From: Methanococcoides burtonii DSM 6242
Lineage (GTDB): Archaea > Halobacteriota > Methanosarcinia > Methanosarcinales > Methanosarcinaceae
Assembly: GCF_000013725.1 (NCBI RefSeq)
Contig: NC_007955.1
Location: 186,001 to 250,000 of the forward strand
DNA length: 64,000 bases
Direction: 5' to 3'
Part shown: piece after piece, positions 1-8,362 of the stretch
Numbering within the stretch: position 1 is the first letter of the stretch
Layout of the letters: the number at the start of each line of letters is the position of its first letter
Position numbers and translations under genes: made by a program
The notes under the pieces: generated by a model
What the model was told of the DNA's origin: nothing
Databases searched by the model: none
What the model saw: only the letters and a program-made list of their open reading frames with translations

Positions 1-1074
1 ATGTTCTGTGTTCCCAATAATAAACTTGTACGTTTTCATGTATCATCCGGTACTACTGGTAAACCAACAGTTGTTGGCTATACTGATAACGACATAAAAT
101 CATGGACTACTTCCCTTGCTCGTGCTCTGACTTCAATTGGTATCGGTCGCAATGATATCATGCAAATCGGTTATGGCTATGGGCTTTTTACAGGTGGTCT
201 TGGTATGCACTATGGTGCTGAAGAGACGGGTTGTACTGTACTGCCGACAAGCTCAGGTAATACTGACAGGCAGATCGAACTGATGCAGGATCTTGGAACA
301 TCTGTTATCGGTTGCACTCCTTCATATTTTCTTTTCATGATCGAGGCTGCAAAGGAAGCAGGAATAAGCTTCCAGGAAGATACGAACCTGCGAATAGGTG
401 TTTTTGGTGCTGAACCCTGGTCTGAGGAGATGCGCAAGAGGATAGAGGAGTCGTCAGGCATCAAAGCTTATGATATCTTTGGCACCTCCGAACTTAGCGG
501 CCCTCTCTTCACGGAGTGCCGTGAACAGAATGGCATTCACGTCTGGGCAGACCAGTTCCTTGTAGAGGTCATAGACCCTGAAACTGGTGAACCTGTTGCT
601 GACGGAGAGCGCGGTGAACTTGTGATAACCACACTTGTAAAGGAAGCATTGCCACTTATCAGGTACAGGATAGGGGACATAACTGTACTGAACTGGGATG
701 AATGTGAATGTGGAAGGACACATCCACGTATCATGCGTGTTCTTGGTCGTGCAGATGATATGCTTATTGTTCGTGGTATCAATGTGTTCCCTAGTCAGGT
801 AGAGTCTGTACTTATGAAGATCCCTGAGGTTGGTGAACACTTCATGATCATCGTGGACAGGGTAAATGAACTTGATATCATGAAAGTACAGATCGAGATG
901 ACCGATCTTGCATTCAGCGACAAGGTCAATGACATCATAAATCTGGAGAAAAAGGTGGCAGCTGCTCTAAAAGGTGTGCTGAACATTGCTGTCAAGGTGG
1001 AACTTGTGGAGCATGGTTCATTGCCACGTTCGATGGGTAAGGCAAAGAAAGTGATCGACAACAGAAAGTTATAA
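1..1074 (+). CDS. paaK: Phenylacetate-CoA ligase family protein, 5' end outside the window
   Basis: Adenylate-forming enzyme of the PaaK family, expected to activate an aryl or related carboxylate with ATP and CoA. Visible motifs: the phosphate loop SSGTTGKP near residue 17, GTSELSGP near 160, the GELVITTL segment near 205, the RYRIGD motif near 222, and GRADDMLIVRGINVFPSQVE near 248, which joins the hinge and the small C-terminal domain. The family is usually about 430 residues and the phosphate loop lies near residue 90, so about 75 N-terminal residues lie upstream of base 1; the ATG at base 1 is internal. An ACT-domain gene follows, a pairing common in methanogens. The substrate is not known: arylacetate use (aromatic amino acid metabolism) is inference. 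Confidence 0.9.
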   Translation: MFCVPNNKLVRFHVSSGTTGKPTVVGYTDNDIKSWTTSLARALTSIGIGRNDIMQIGYGYGLFTGGLGMHYGAEETGCTVLPTSSGNTDRQIELMQDLGTSVIGCTPSYFLFMIEAAKEAGISFQEDTNLRIGVFGAEPWSEEMRKRIEESSGIKAYDIFGTSELSGPLFTECREQNGIHVWADQFLVEVIDPETGEPVADGERGELVITTLVKEALPLIRYRIGDITVLNWDECECGRTHPRIMRVLGRADDMLIVRGINVFPSQVESVLMKIPEVGEHFMIIVDRVNELDIMKVQIEMTDLAFSDKVNDIINLEKKVAAALKGVLNIAVKVELVEHGSLPRSMGKAKKVIDNRKL

Positions 1075-1117
1075 TCTTTAGAAGACATCATTTAAATTAG
1101 TAAATGGGGCTGATCTC

Positions 1118-1555
1118 ATGGAAGAGAAAATGATCAAACAGATTTCATTATTTGCAGAGAACAAGCCGGGGAGGCTTGCAAGTGTTGCTGACAAATTCAA
1201 AAATGCCGGAATTAATATCCGTGCATTCACAATTGCTGAAGCGGGGGATTTCGGTATAATCAGGATGGTAGTAGATAACCCTGGCCTAGCTCACAAGGTG
1301 TTGCATGATGCTGGATTCACAGTTTCGGAGACCAATGTCCTTGGTGTGGAGATGGAAGATGTGCCTGGTCAGCTCGGAATGATCGCAGATGTTCTCGGTG
1401 AAAAGAATATCAACATCGATTATGCTTATGCTTTTGTTACCAGGACTGAGAAAGCTTTCCTTATTGTTCGTGTCAATGATATCAGGGGTGCGGTCAGGAT
1501 CCTTGGTGCTTCGAAGGTGAAACTTCTTGACATGAGTGATGTTCAGAATATCTGA
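1118..1555 (+). CDS. Tandem ACT-domain protein
   Basis: Small protein of 145 residues made of two ACT domains: residues 5-70 (starting KQISLFAENKPGRLASV) and 75-140 (starting NVLGVEMEDVPGQLGMIAD). ACT domains bind amino acids and regulate enzymes. There is no catalytic domain, so this is probably a stand-alone sensor. It lies 43 bp after the PaaK-type gene and probably shares its transcript; stand-alone ACT proteins beside PaaK-like ligases are a known methanogen arrangement. The ligand is unknown, and a link to aromatic amino acids is inferred from the neighbour only. A second in-frame ATG lies at 1130. Confidence 0.85.
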   Translation: MEEKMIKQISLFAENKPGRLASVADKFKNAGINIRAFTIAEAGDFGIIRMVVDNPGLAHKVLHDAGFTVSETNVLGVEMEDVPGQLGMIADVLGEKNINIDYAYAFVTRTEKAFLIVRVNDIRGAVRILGASKVKLLDMSDVQNI

Positions 1556-1564
1556 TACTGGAAA

Positions 1565-1599
1565 ATGCACATTTTAGTGCATATTCTGTCTTTTTTTTT
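1565..1599 (+). terminator. Hairpin plus T-tract after the ACT gene
   Basis: The stem ATGCAC/GTGCAT (1565-1570 with 1577-1582) encloses a six-base loop and is followed a few bases later by nine T residues. This is a plausible end for the PaaK-ACT transcript. Confidence 0.5.
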
Positions 1600-1654
1600 A
1601 ATTTTACTTTATGTAGACCACTAACGTTTTATATCATTCTTCCAAATTTTGTTC

Positions 1655-2005
1655 ATGGATGAGAATACCATCAAAAGTAAGGAAGCATCGTTGAAAGATA
1701 AACTTCATGGAGCACACACAACCGTTATCGGTGAACGTCAGGGTAAAAAGATCCTTGGTACCATCAGTCAGCACGAAAAGGTCAAGGGCATCGTTCCTTC
1801 TGTTATCACTGTTAGGGGAAAGAGTTCTCCTGGTGGTAATCTCGCTGCAAAGGTACTTCCACATCCCGATGAGCATGGCAATCTCCGTCTTCTTTTGACC
1901 CATGGGACATCAGCTCAGGAAATTAGGATCGTTACAACGGTCGCTACCCGTGAAGATGGGGCACTTCTGATGGAAGAGCTTAATGCTATGCTTTTCGACA
2001 TCTGA
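1655..2005 (+). CDS. DUF2103-type conserved protein
   Basis: A 116-residue protein whose core (GERQGKKILGTISQ near 27, IVPSVITVRGK near 48, NLRLLLTHGTSAQEIRIVTT near 78) resembles the DUF2103 family, described as a predicted metal-binding protein; I judge the family from memory of its consensus. The function is unknown. The ATG at 1655 is preferred to an in-frame TTG at 1649. A TATA-like TTTATATCA lies at about 1628, only about 25 nt before the ATG, so the message may be leaderless. It is followed 16 bp later by the marker-12 gene, probably in one operon. Confidence 0.7.
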   Translation: MDENTIKSKEASLKDKLHGAHTTVIGERQGKKILGTISQHEKVKGIVPSVITVRGKSSPGGNLAAKVLPHPDEHGNLRLLLTHGTSAQEIRIVTTVATREDGALLMEELNAMLFDI

Positions 2006-2021
2006 GATCAAGGTGTGATCG

Positions 2022-2999
2022 ATGTTTATCGGAGTCGACCATGGGACCAATGCAATGCGTTTTGCCGGAATCGGTGATGGGGATATACGGACATTTGAAA
2101 TGCCACGTAGAGAAGTATCCAGCATGTCCGAAGCTCAGATAATCGATTCGATCACTTCTCATTTTGATGTAGGGATCTCTGATATTGAACTTGCAGCTGT
2201 CACCTATTCCATGGGTGATGGTATTGTAAGTATCGAGGATATGGACAATGTGGATTCCAGGGGTGTTTTGAGCATAGAGGGCGTTGGCAAGAAAACAGGG
2301 GCTGGAACTCTTGTTTTTGATGCGATAAAGAATTCGCCTATCTCTGCTGTCCTTATTCCAGGAATTCATGCAAAAAGCAATACTGATCCCCGTTTGAATG
2401 TTTTTTCCCATTCCACAAGTCCTGAGAAGATAGGTATAGCCTACAATGCCAAATGCAAAGGCATAGATGATTTTGTAGTTTCAGACATAAGTTCTAACAC
2501 AGTTACCGTGGCCGTTTGTGGTGGTAAGCTCATTGGTGCTATTGATGCTTGTATCTTTGCACCGGGGACCCGACATGGTCCGCTCGATCTGGAGGCTATC
2601 AGGGATGTCGATGCGGGTAAATGTAGTGCCAATGAAGCTTTCATAAATGCTGGTGTGCTGAAACACACTTCTTATTCAGATAACGATGAACTTCTTGAGG
2701 CGGCTGTCAATGGTAAAAGTGATGCTATCTTTGCTCTTGACCAGATCGCTTTGTTCGCATCAATGGAAATTGCAGCAATGCAGGTCCTGATGAATGATCA
2801 TGGTTCGCTCGGAAATGTATTTCTTGCCGGCTCGATCGGTGAAGTCGATCATGTTGCTGAAAGAATAGGCAAGCATCTTGACCTGAAACCCGAATTGCTT
2901 GGTAAATGGAGTGCTGCTATAGGCTGTGCTGAGATAGCACGTGATATTGCAGGTGGTGCAAGGACAATTCTTGGACTTGATGTAAATTTAAATATATAA
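2022..2999 (+). CDS. Methanogenesis marker protein 12
   Basis: A 325-residue protein matching methanogenesis marker 12: the N-terminal FIGVDHGTNAMRFAGI phosphate-binding loop of the ASKHA (hsp70/actin-like) fold, an internal GVGKKTGAGT motif near residue 89, CIFAPGTRHGPLDLEAIRD near 181, and NVFLAGSIGEVDH near 265. The family is restricted to methanogens and their relatives. The biochemical function is unknown; an ATP-dependent role in a methanogenesis-linked cofactor or enzyme is inferred from distribution and fold. It begins 16 bp after the DUF2103 gene with GGTGTGATC as ribosome site. Confidence 0.9.
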   Translation: MFIGVDHGTNAMRFAGIGDGDIRTFEMPRREVSSMSEAQIIDSITSHFDVGISDIELAAVTYSMGDGIVSIEDMDNVDSRGVLSIEGVGKKTGAGTLVFDAIKNSPISAVLIPGIHAKSNTDPRLNVFSHSTSPEKIGIAYNAKCKGIDDFVVSDISSNTVTVAVCGGKLIGAIDACIFAPGTRHGPLDLEAIRDVDAGKCSANEAFINAGVLKHTSYSDNDELLEAAVNGKSDAIFALDQIALFASMEIAAMQVLMNDHGSLGNVFLAGSIGEVDHVAERIGKHLDLKPELLGKWSAAIGCAEIARDIAGGARTILGLDVNLNI

Positions 3000-3046
3000 A
3001 CTAGTGACATATTCTGAATCTCTGTGGCTGTCCCTGTTCTAATCTT

Positions 3047-3841
3047 TCACTTGTATATGTCTGGTCTGCGATCATCGAAGACAGGTATTTCTTTTCTTGT
3101 TTTTTTCATGATGGATGTATCAATTTCCTCGATGATCACACATTCTCCATCTTTCGCATCTGCTATTACGTTTCCAAGGGGGTCAATTATCATACTACCT
3201 CCAAAGAAGGTGGAAGTAGGGTCTGAACCGGATCGGTTGCATGCAATGTGGAATACCTGATTTTCAATAGCACGTGCAGTGGCAAGTGTTCTCCATTGAT
3301 GTTCTCTTGGGTTCGGAAATTCGGCAATGGTCATAAGTATGTCCGCTCCTGAAAGGCAAAGCTTCCTTGCAATTTCTGGAAACCTCATCTCATAGCATAT
3401 TTGCAACCCAACTGTCAGATCTCGTTCTTTAAGGTGTATTGGTTCAATGACGTCTCCTGATGTGAAATATTCTTTTTCTTTTCCGAATGGATGTGTCTTT
3501 GTGTAGGTCCCGACAAGTTCTCCATCTTCCAGGCAAAAGCCCAGATTAGTATATGTTTCTCTGTTCTTGGAACTGTGTTTTTCGATTATGGATCCTACTA
3601 TTATACACTTGTTCTTTTTTGAGAAGACCTCTAGTTCTTTAATTGTGGGGTATGATCCTGATTCGGCTATATTTTCTAGTTCTTCATAACAGAAGCCTGT
3701 GGAGAACACTTCCGGGAGAACGATAATATCAGCACCTTTTGAAATGGCTTCTTCTGAAAAATGAAGGGCTTTTTTGATATTCTTTTGTTTATTGCAATGA
3801 CAAATATCCATCTGGATAGCTGCAATTTTTATTGTTTCCAC
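3047..3841 (-). CDS. Carbon-nitrogen hydrolase (nitrilase superfamily, amidase-like)
   Basis: The nitrilase-superfamily catalytic triad is visible: Glu in DIIVLPEVFSTGF, Lys in YTKTHPFGKEKEY, and Cys in GLQICYEMRFPEIARKL. The length (about 265) suits an omega-amidase-like member, which hydrolyses C-N bonds of small amides. The reading frame can start at ATG 3859, but GTG 3841 is better: AAAGAGGC lies 7 nt ahead of it, and a TATA-like ACATTATAAC near 3880 would put transcription start almost on ATG 3859. It is divergent from the marker-9 gene and convergent with marker 12. The substrate is not predictable. Confidence 0.85.
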   Translation of the reverse strand: METIKIAAIQMDICHCNKQKNIKKALHFSEEAISKGADIIVLPEVFSTGFCYEELENIAESGSYPTIKELEVFSKKNKCIIVGSIIEKHSSKNRETYTNLGFCLEDGELVGTYTKTHPFGKEKEYFTSGDVIEPIHLKERDLTVGLQICYEMRFPEIARKLCLSGADILMTIAEFPNPREHQWRTLATARAIENQVFHIACNRSGSDPTSTFFGGSMIIDPLGNVIADAKDGECVIIEEIDTSIMKKTRKEIPVFDDRRPDIYK

Positions 3842-4012
3842 TTTATAGCCTCTTTTCATAATATGCGATGTTGTTATAATGTTAGTAACGCTGGTGTTAT
3901 TATCGGTCCGTTGTTGTGCTTATTCATGTATTTATCTAACGTTACATTAATATGTAACTACTTTCTTCTACAGCGCAAGATATGCTTAAATAATCTTAAT
4001 GAGGCTATTATT

Positions 4013-5152
4013 GTGAGCGAAGAACTTTTTGATCTGCAAGTTGGTTATGTTACTTTCAGAAACCCCATTGCGCTTGCGCCAATGGCTGGTATCACTGACA
4101 GTGTATTTGCCAGCAAAAATGCAAAGAATGCCGGTCTTGCAGTGATCGGTGGCTATAATCTTGATGAAGAAACGAATGCAGCTGCGGCAAAGCTTGTTGA
4201 AAGAGGCCGGCAGGAGTTCTTATCGGATGCTCCTCTTGAGTTCTTTGAAACGGAGGTAAATGCTGTCGATACCGGTGGGGCTGTAGGTTTCAATGTAAGG
4301 GCTGTAAGCCTTGAACCTCTTCTTAAAGCTGCCACTATAGTGAAAGATGCAGGTGGCATACTTGAGCTTGATGCACATTGCAGACAGGAGGAAATGGTTT
4401 CCATTGGTGTTGGTGAAGCATTGATGAAGGACCTTCCACGTCTTAACGAATGGATAAAGAAGATCAAAGAGACTGGTGTGGTTCTTTCTGTGAAAGTGAG
4501 GGCGAACGTTGTCGATGATATTGCCCTTGCAAGAAGCATTGAGAATGCAGGAGCCGACATTCTTCATGTCGATGCCATGAAAGAAGGAGCTGGTGCTGAC
4601 CTTCGAGCTATTTTACGTATTCGTGATTCTACAAGGCTTTTACTTATTGGGAACAATTCCATTATGGACATTATGGACGCAAGGGACATGTTCTCAAAGG
4701 GTGCTGATATGATATCGGTGTCCCGGGTTGTGCTTGAGGATGATGGGTTTATTGACTCTCTTGTCGAAGATGTCTGTGCAGTACAGGAACAGATGGGCTG
4801 GTATAATTCTCCAAAGCATGTGTGTCGTGGCGAAGGTGACCTGAGAGGACTTGCATTTTGTTGTTTACCTGTTAAACCATGTGCAGTGCATAATAAGGCG
4901 GCTCAGCTTGGATATAGTCCAAAAGAATTTGCTGATATCAAAATGGAATTTGTAAAAGGAACTCCACTTGAATTTGGAGATAGTACATGTTTTGGCAGCC
5001 TTGCATGGTGTTGTAAGATCTCAAAACCCTGTTATCTGAGAGATGGTGTTCTCGATGTCCTTGATCTTTCTGCTTCAGATTATATGCGTTTGAAAAAGGA
5101 CCTTGCAACTTATATACTAGATAATGCTAAAAAACCTGTTAATGAACAGTGA
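4013..5152 (+). CDS. Methanogenesis marker protein 9 (TIM-barrel, Dus-like)
   Basis: About 379 residues from GTG 4013, which is preferred because GAGG lies 8 nt upstream; the open frame runs further back but that part is not protein-like. The N-terminal NPIALAPMAGITDSVF is the FMN-barrel start shared with tRNA-dihydrouridine synthases. The C-terminus has a cysteine-rich region with two similar blocks, LAFCCLPVKPC and LAWCCKISKPC, plus CRGEGDL, which suggests an Fe-S cluster or metal site. This pattern is diagnostic for marker 9, a methanogen-restricted protein of unknown function. It overlaps or abuts the CitG-like gene, so the two are probably co-expressed. Confidence 0.9.
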   Translation: MSEELFDLQVGYVTFRNPIALAPMAGITDSVFASKNAKNAGLAVIGGYNLDEETNAAAAKLVERGRQEFLSDAPLEFFETEVNAVDTGGAVGFNVRAVSLEPLLKAATIVKDAGGILELDAHCRQEEMVSIGVGEALMKDLPRLNEWIKKIKETGVVLSVKVRANVVDDIALARSIENAGADILHVDAMKEGAGADLRAILRIRDSTRLLLIGNNSIMDIMDARDMFSKGADMISVSRVVLEDDGFIDSLVEDVCAVQEQMGWYNSPKHVCRGEGDLRGLAFCCLPVKPCAVHNKAAQLGYSPKEFADIKMEFVKGTPLEFGDSTCFGSLAWCCKISKPCYLRDGVLDVLDLSASDYMRLKKDLATYILDNAKKPVNEQ

Positions 5153-5159
5153 TCAGAGT

Positions 5160-6107
5160 ATGCATTCTATGGATGGTTGTAACAACCAGTCTGTATACTC
5201 ACATATTGCATGTTGTGCACAACTGGCAATGATACTTGAGGTTTCCTCATCTCCAAAGCCGGGTAACATTGACAGGCATCATGACTATGAGGATACCAGA
5301 TATGAACATTTTCTGGCATCTGCGGTAAGTGTCCATCCTGTTATTGAAGCTGCAGCAAGGAATGATTCTCGAGTTGGTACTTTACTAAAAAGTGCGGTCT
5401 GTCATAGCAATAGCTGGCAGAGTGGTGGAAACACTCATTTTGGTGCATTCCTTCTCCTTATTCCTCTTTCAATGGCTGCCGGTGAGCTTCTTGGCAGTGG
5501 AAATAAGTTTGATATGGATGAGCTCGTTGCCCGTGCACATGAAATAGTCAGTTCAACGGATACGGATGATGCTATTGATTTCTATAAAGCATTTCGTTCA
5601 GCAGGGGTGCGTGTGAACGATGTGGATGAGTTCGATCTTCAGGACGATTCATCATTTGTATCATTGAGGGAGAATGGATTGACCCTCTATGACCTAATGG
5701 TTATCTCACAAGGTTATGATCAGATCGCAAATGAGTGGGTAAGCGGTTTTGGTGATTGTGTGAAGTGTGCTCAAATGCTTGATCGGTTCATGGATGTATC
5801 CCGTGATGGGGCACTCATACCTGACATCAATCATGCAGTTGTTTTTTCATTCCTGAAGCTGCTTTCTGAAAGGCCTGATACGTTCATCAGGACAAAGACG
5901 GACGAAAAGACTGCTGAGGAAGTCTCGCATCAGGCAAAATGTATTGTAGAAAGGTTGGAAGGCTCAGGCTACCACATGTCTCCTTTCTGGGATGATGTGG
6001 GAATATTTGATGAACTGCTTTTGGAAAAAGGCTTAAATCCCGGCTCGACAGCAGATATCGTCATAGCAGGTTTGTTCATCTCTTTACTTGGAGGCTTGAG
6101 ATTCTAA
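5160..6107 (+). CDS. Triphosphoribosyl-dephospho-CoA synthase (CitG/MdcB) family protein
   Basis: A CitG-type protein: the SSPKPGNIDRHHDYEDT segment near residue 26 is the typical N-terminal motif, and SNSWQSGGNTHFGAFLLL near 85 the second. CitG joins ATP and dephospho-CoA to make the citrate lyase or malonate decarboxylase prosthetic precursor, but methanogens lack those enzymes, so the archaeal reaction may differ. ATG 5160 is chosen because GTGATC lies 6 nt upstream; ATGs at 5124 and 5142 are alternatives. It sits tightly between marker 9 and DUF447. Relatives of CitG and DUF447 also occur in the tetrahydromethanopterin C1-transfer clusters of methylotrophic bacteria, so a cofactor role is a reasonable inference. 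Confidence 0.85.
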   Translation: MHSMDGCNNQSVYSHIACCAQLAMILEVSSSPKPGNIDRHHDYEDTRYEHFLASAVSVHPVIEAAARNDSRVGTLLKSAVCHSNSWQSGGNTHFGAFLLLIPLSMAAGELLGSGNKFDMDELVARAHEIVSSTDTDDAIDFYKAFRSAGVRVNDVDEFDLQDDSSFVSLRENGLTLYDLMVISQGYDQIANEWVSGFGDCVKCAQMLDRFMDVSRDGALIPDINHAVVFSFLKLLSERPDTFIRTKTDEKTAEEVSHQAKCIVERLEGSGYHMSPFWDDVGIFDELLLEKGLNPGSTADIVIAGLFISLLGGLRF

Positions 6108-6703
6108 TGACGGAATTTGATCTGGATGATTTTGGTATTACTGAGGGTATATCGGAAGTTATTGTGACTACATATCAGGGTTGGTCACCCAATGCTGCTC
6201 CAATAGGTATCATAAGAAAAGGGGATGATGTGTTCGTAAGACTTTTCAAAGGTTCGCAGACCTATAAAAATGTAAAAGCAGAACGCATGCTTGTTGCAAA
6301 TCTTGTTTATGACCCTCTGATCTTTGTGCGTAGTACTTTTGGGAATATCACTGAATCGGAGTTTAAAGTTCTTTCCTATGGAGGTCGTGCGTTTGCAACT
6401 GTCAGGGATTCATCTTGTTGGGTCGTATTCGAATGCGATGAGTTCAAGGAGACTTCCGGGGCAATAGTTGCAAAGCTCATTCCAAGACATGCGCATGTTG
6501 GTCGCTGTATCTTCAATTCAATTAACAGGGGATTCAATCTCGTGGTAGAGTCTTGTGTGCATGCTACTCGATATGAATTGACGAACAATGAGAAATATAT
6601 GAGACTCATAGAAGCATATTCTATCACTGTTAACAAATGTGGAAGTGGGCGGGATAAAGAAGCGATGGAACTTCTTCTTAAAAGATATGGGGAACAGGGC
6701 TGA
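6107..6703 (+). CDS. DUF447 family protein (flavin-reductase-like split barrel)
   Basis: A 198-residue protein with the DUF447 opening (ITEGISEVIVTTYQ, then SPNAAPIGII) and the FKGSQTYKNVKAERM segment typical of split-barrel flavin-binding folds. The start ATG shares bases with the stop of the CitG-like gene (TAATG), so translation is probably coupled. The function is unknown; flavin binding is inferred from the fold. Its coupling to CitG-like and marker-9 genes suggests a shared cofactor pathway. Confidence 0.8.
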   Translation: MTEFDLDDFGITEGISEVIVTTYQGWSPNAAPIGIIRKGDDVFVRLFKGSQTYKNVKAERMLVANLVYDPLIFVRSTFGNITESEFKVLSYGGRAFATVRDSSCWVVFECDEFKETSGAIVAKLIPRHAHVGRCIFNSINRGFNLVVESCVHATRYELTNNEKYMRLIEAYSITVNKCGSGRDKEAMELLLKRYGEQG

Positions 6704-6706
6704 GCC

Positions 6707-7186
6707 ATGTCAGAACACCTTATGGAATATTTCATGGATGCTGCTGTAAAAGAAGCTCAAAAAGGTATGCGTAACAATGAAGGTGGCCCTTTTGGAGCTG
6801 TTATTGTAAAGGACGATACAATCATCTCAAAAGGACACAATGAAGTTCTTGGGACAAATGATCCGTCTGCTCATGCCGAGATCGTGGCTATCCGTAAGGC
6901 ATCAGCGGCTCTGGAGGATTTCGATCTGTCGGGTTGTGAGCTCTATGCGACCACAATGCCTTGTCCTATGTGTCTTTCAGCTATAATGTGGGCGCGTATT
7001 GGGAAGATCTACTACGGCACCAGCACAGAAGATGTTGCATCTCTTGGTTTTGATGATGGTGACATCTATGCAATGTTGAGGGAAGGTGTTGACACTTCAG
7101 TACTTAGTGAAGTGAAAATTGAGTGTGAAAATTGTTACGAACTCTTTGACGAATGGTCAAAAAAACCAGATAAGAGAATGTATTGA
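6707..7186 (+). CDS. guaD: Guanine deaminase-type nucleoside deaminase
   Basis: A 159-residue cytidine-deaminase-fold enzyme. The zinc site is visible as HAEIVAIRKA and PCPMCLSAIMWARIGKIYYG, and the N-terminal GGPFGAVIV is also typical. The FDDGDIYAMLREG segment and a C-terminal tail resemble Bacillus GuaD rather than tRNA adenosine deaminase, so guanine to xanthine is the best guess. It begins 3 bp after DUF447 and probably ends the marker-9 operon; a tRNA or pterin-related substrate cannot be excluded. Confidence 0.85.
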   Translation: MSEHLMEYFMDAAVKEAQKGMRNNEGGPFGAVIVKDDTIISKGHNEVLGTNDPSAHAEIVAIRKASAALEDFDLSGCELYATTMPCPMCLSAIMWARIGKIYYGTSTEDVASLGFDDGDIYAMLREGVDTSVLSEVKIECENCYELFDEWSKKPDKRMY

Positions 7187-7201
7187 TCATTCTCTAACAT
7201 T

Positions 7202-8092
7202 TCAGTTTGAACCTAGCAGTTCTTTTGCTTCTTCCTCTCTTCCAAGTTTATATAACAGGTTTGCCTTGTTCTCAAGTGCTGCGGTAAACCCCCTTTCTAC
7301 TTCGAGTGCATTACTGTATGCATTCAAAGCATTCTCGTTTTCTCCCAGTTCTTCAAGAGTGGTCCCCATGCAGTACCATGCATCGGAAAATGCTGGTTTG
7401 ATCTCGAGGGCACTATTGTAAGCGTCAATTGCTTCTTTGTGCTTTCCCAGCTTTTCAAGGGTGTTGGCCTTACAATACCAAATACCGGATGCATTTTTTT
7501 TGATCGTAGGGTCAGGGTTCATGTTCAGGAATGAGTAACGTGGAAAATTGAAGTGCATTATGTCTGCAAACTCGATCGCTTTTTCATAGCATTCAAGTGC
7601 TTCTTCAAAACGTTCGAGTTGATAGAGTGTGTTTGCTTTGCAAGACCATGCATCAGGGTATTCCGGTTCAAGTGAAATGGCCAGATCGAGCATCCTGAGT
7701 GCTTCGTCATATCTGCCGATGTTGAAAAGTATGAAGCCCTTACTGAAGATGGGTTTCATATCATCTGGCTTTTTTTGTATCGTATTTTCGATTATGGTAA
7801 GAGCTTCTTCCTTTTTGTCGAGTTTAAATAGGATGAAACATTTGTTGAATCTAATTTCAAGTTCACGGTTCAGAGCATTCTTGGCTTCATCTTCCATTCC
7901 GTTTTGGATCATTTCTTGTTGCAGTTCTTCCCATATGGATGCTGCTTCATCATATTTTTCTAAAGCTTCTTCAAATCGTCCAATCTCATGGAGTACATAT
8001 CCTTTTCCATAGGTGCTTTCAGCATTTTTGACAATTTGTTTTAGTTTTCTTTTATATGATGCTTGCTGGAACATGTCCTTGATACCGCTCAT
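7202..8092 (-). CDS. Tetratricopeptide repeat protein (cytoplasmic)
   Basis: A 296-residue protein with at least six TPR units between residues 20 and 290; clear ones read ALRMLDLAISLEPEYPDAWS, CYEKAIEFA, and AYNSALEIKPAFSDAW. No signal peptide or membrane segment is seen. TPRs mediate protein-protein contacts; the partner is unknown. It converges with the guanine deaminase gene (15 bp apart). Confidence 0.85.
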   Translation of the reverse strand: MSGIKDMFQQASYKRKLKQIVKNAESTYGKGYVLHEIGRFEEALEKYDEAASIWEELQQEMIQNGMEDEAKNALNRELEIRFNKCFILFKLDKKEEALTIIENTIQKKPDDMKPIFSKGFILFNIGRYDEALRMLDLAISLEPEYPDAWSCKANTLYQLERFEEALECYEKAIEFADIMHFNFPRYSFLNMNPDPTIKKNASGIWYCKANTLEKLGKHKEAIDAYNSALEIKPAFSDAWYCMGTTLEELGENENALNAYSNALEVERGFTAALENKANLLYKLGREEEAKELLGSN

Positions 8093-8362
8093 ACATTGAA
8101 TTATCCGGTTGCCAGTGATATACTTTTTGCAATGGTTGTATTAGTGAAGCTGTTTGTTTCGTTGTCTTCTTTCAATTTATCTCTTTAAAGGCAATTCCTT
8201 TCGAGAATATCAGTAATTTATAAAGTAAATATCGTTATTTCAGATGTTCACTCATTAATGTATAAATATGCCTTTTATCTTATACTAAATGAACAACGTT
8301 ACTAAATATTATTATCTAATATCACTTATGGAGTTGATCGCATCAGTACCAAAAAAGCAAAT

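Noticed and set aside
454-840. Opposite-strand open frame of 128 codons inside paaK
   Set aside because: It is a shadow of a clear PaaK-type coding sequence on the plus strand and has no family-like sequence.
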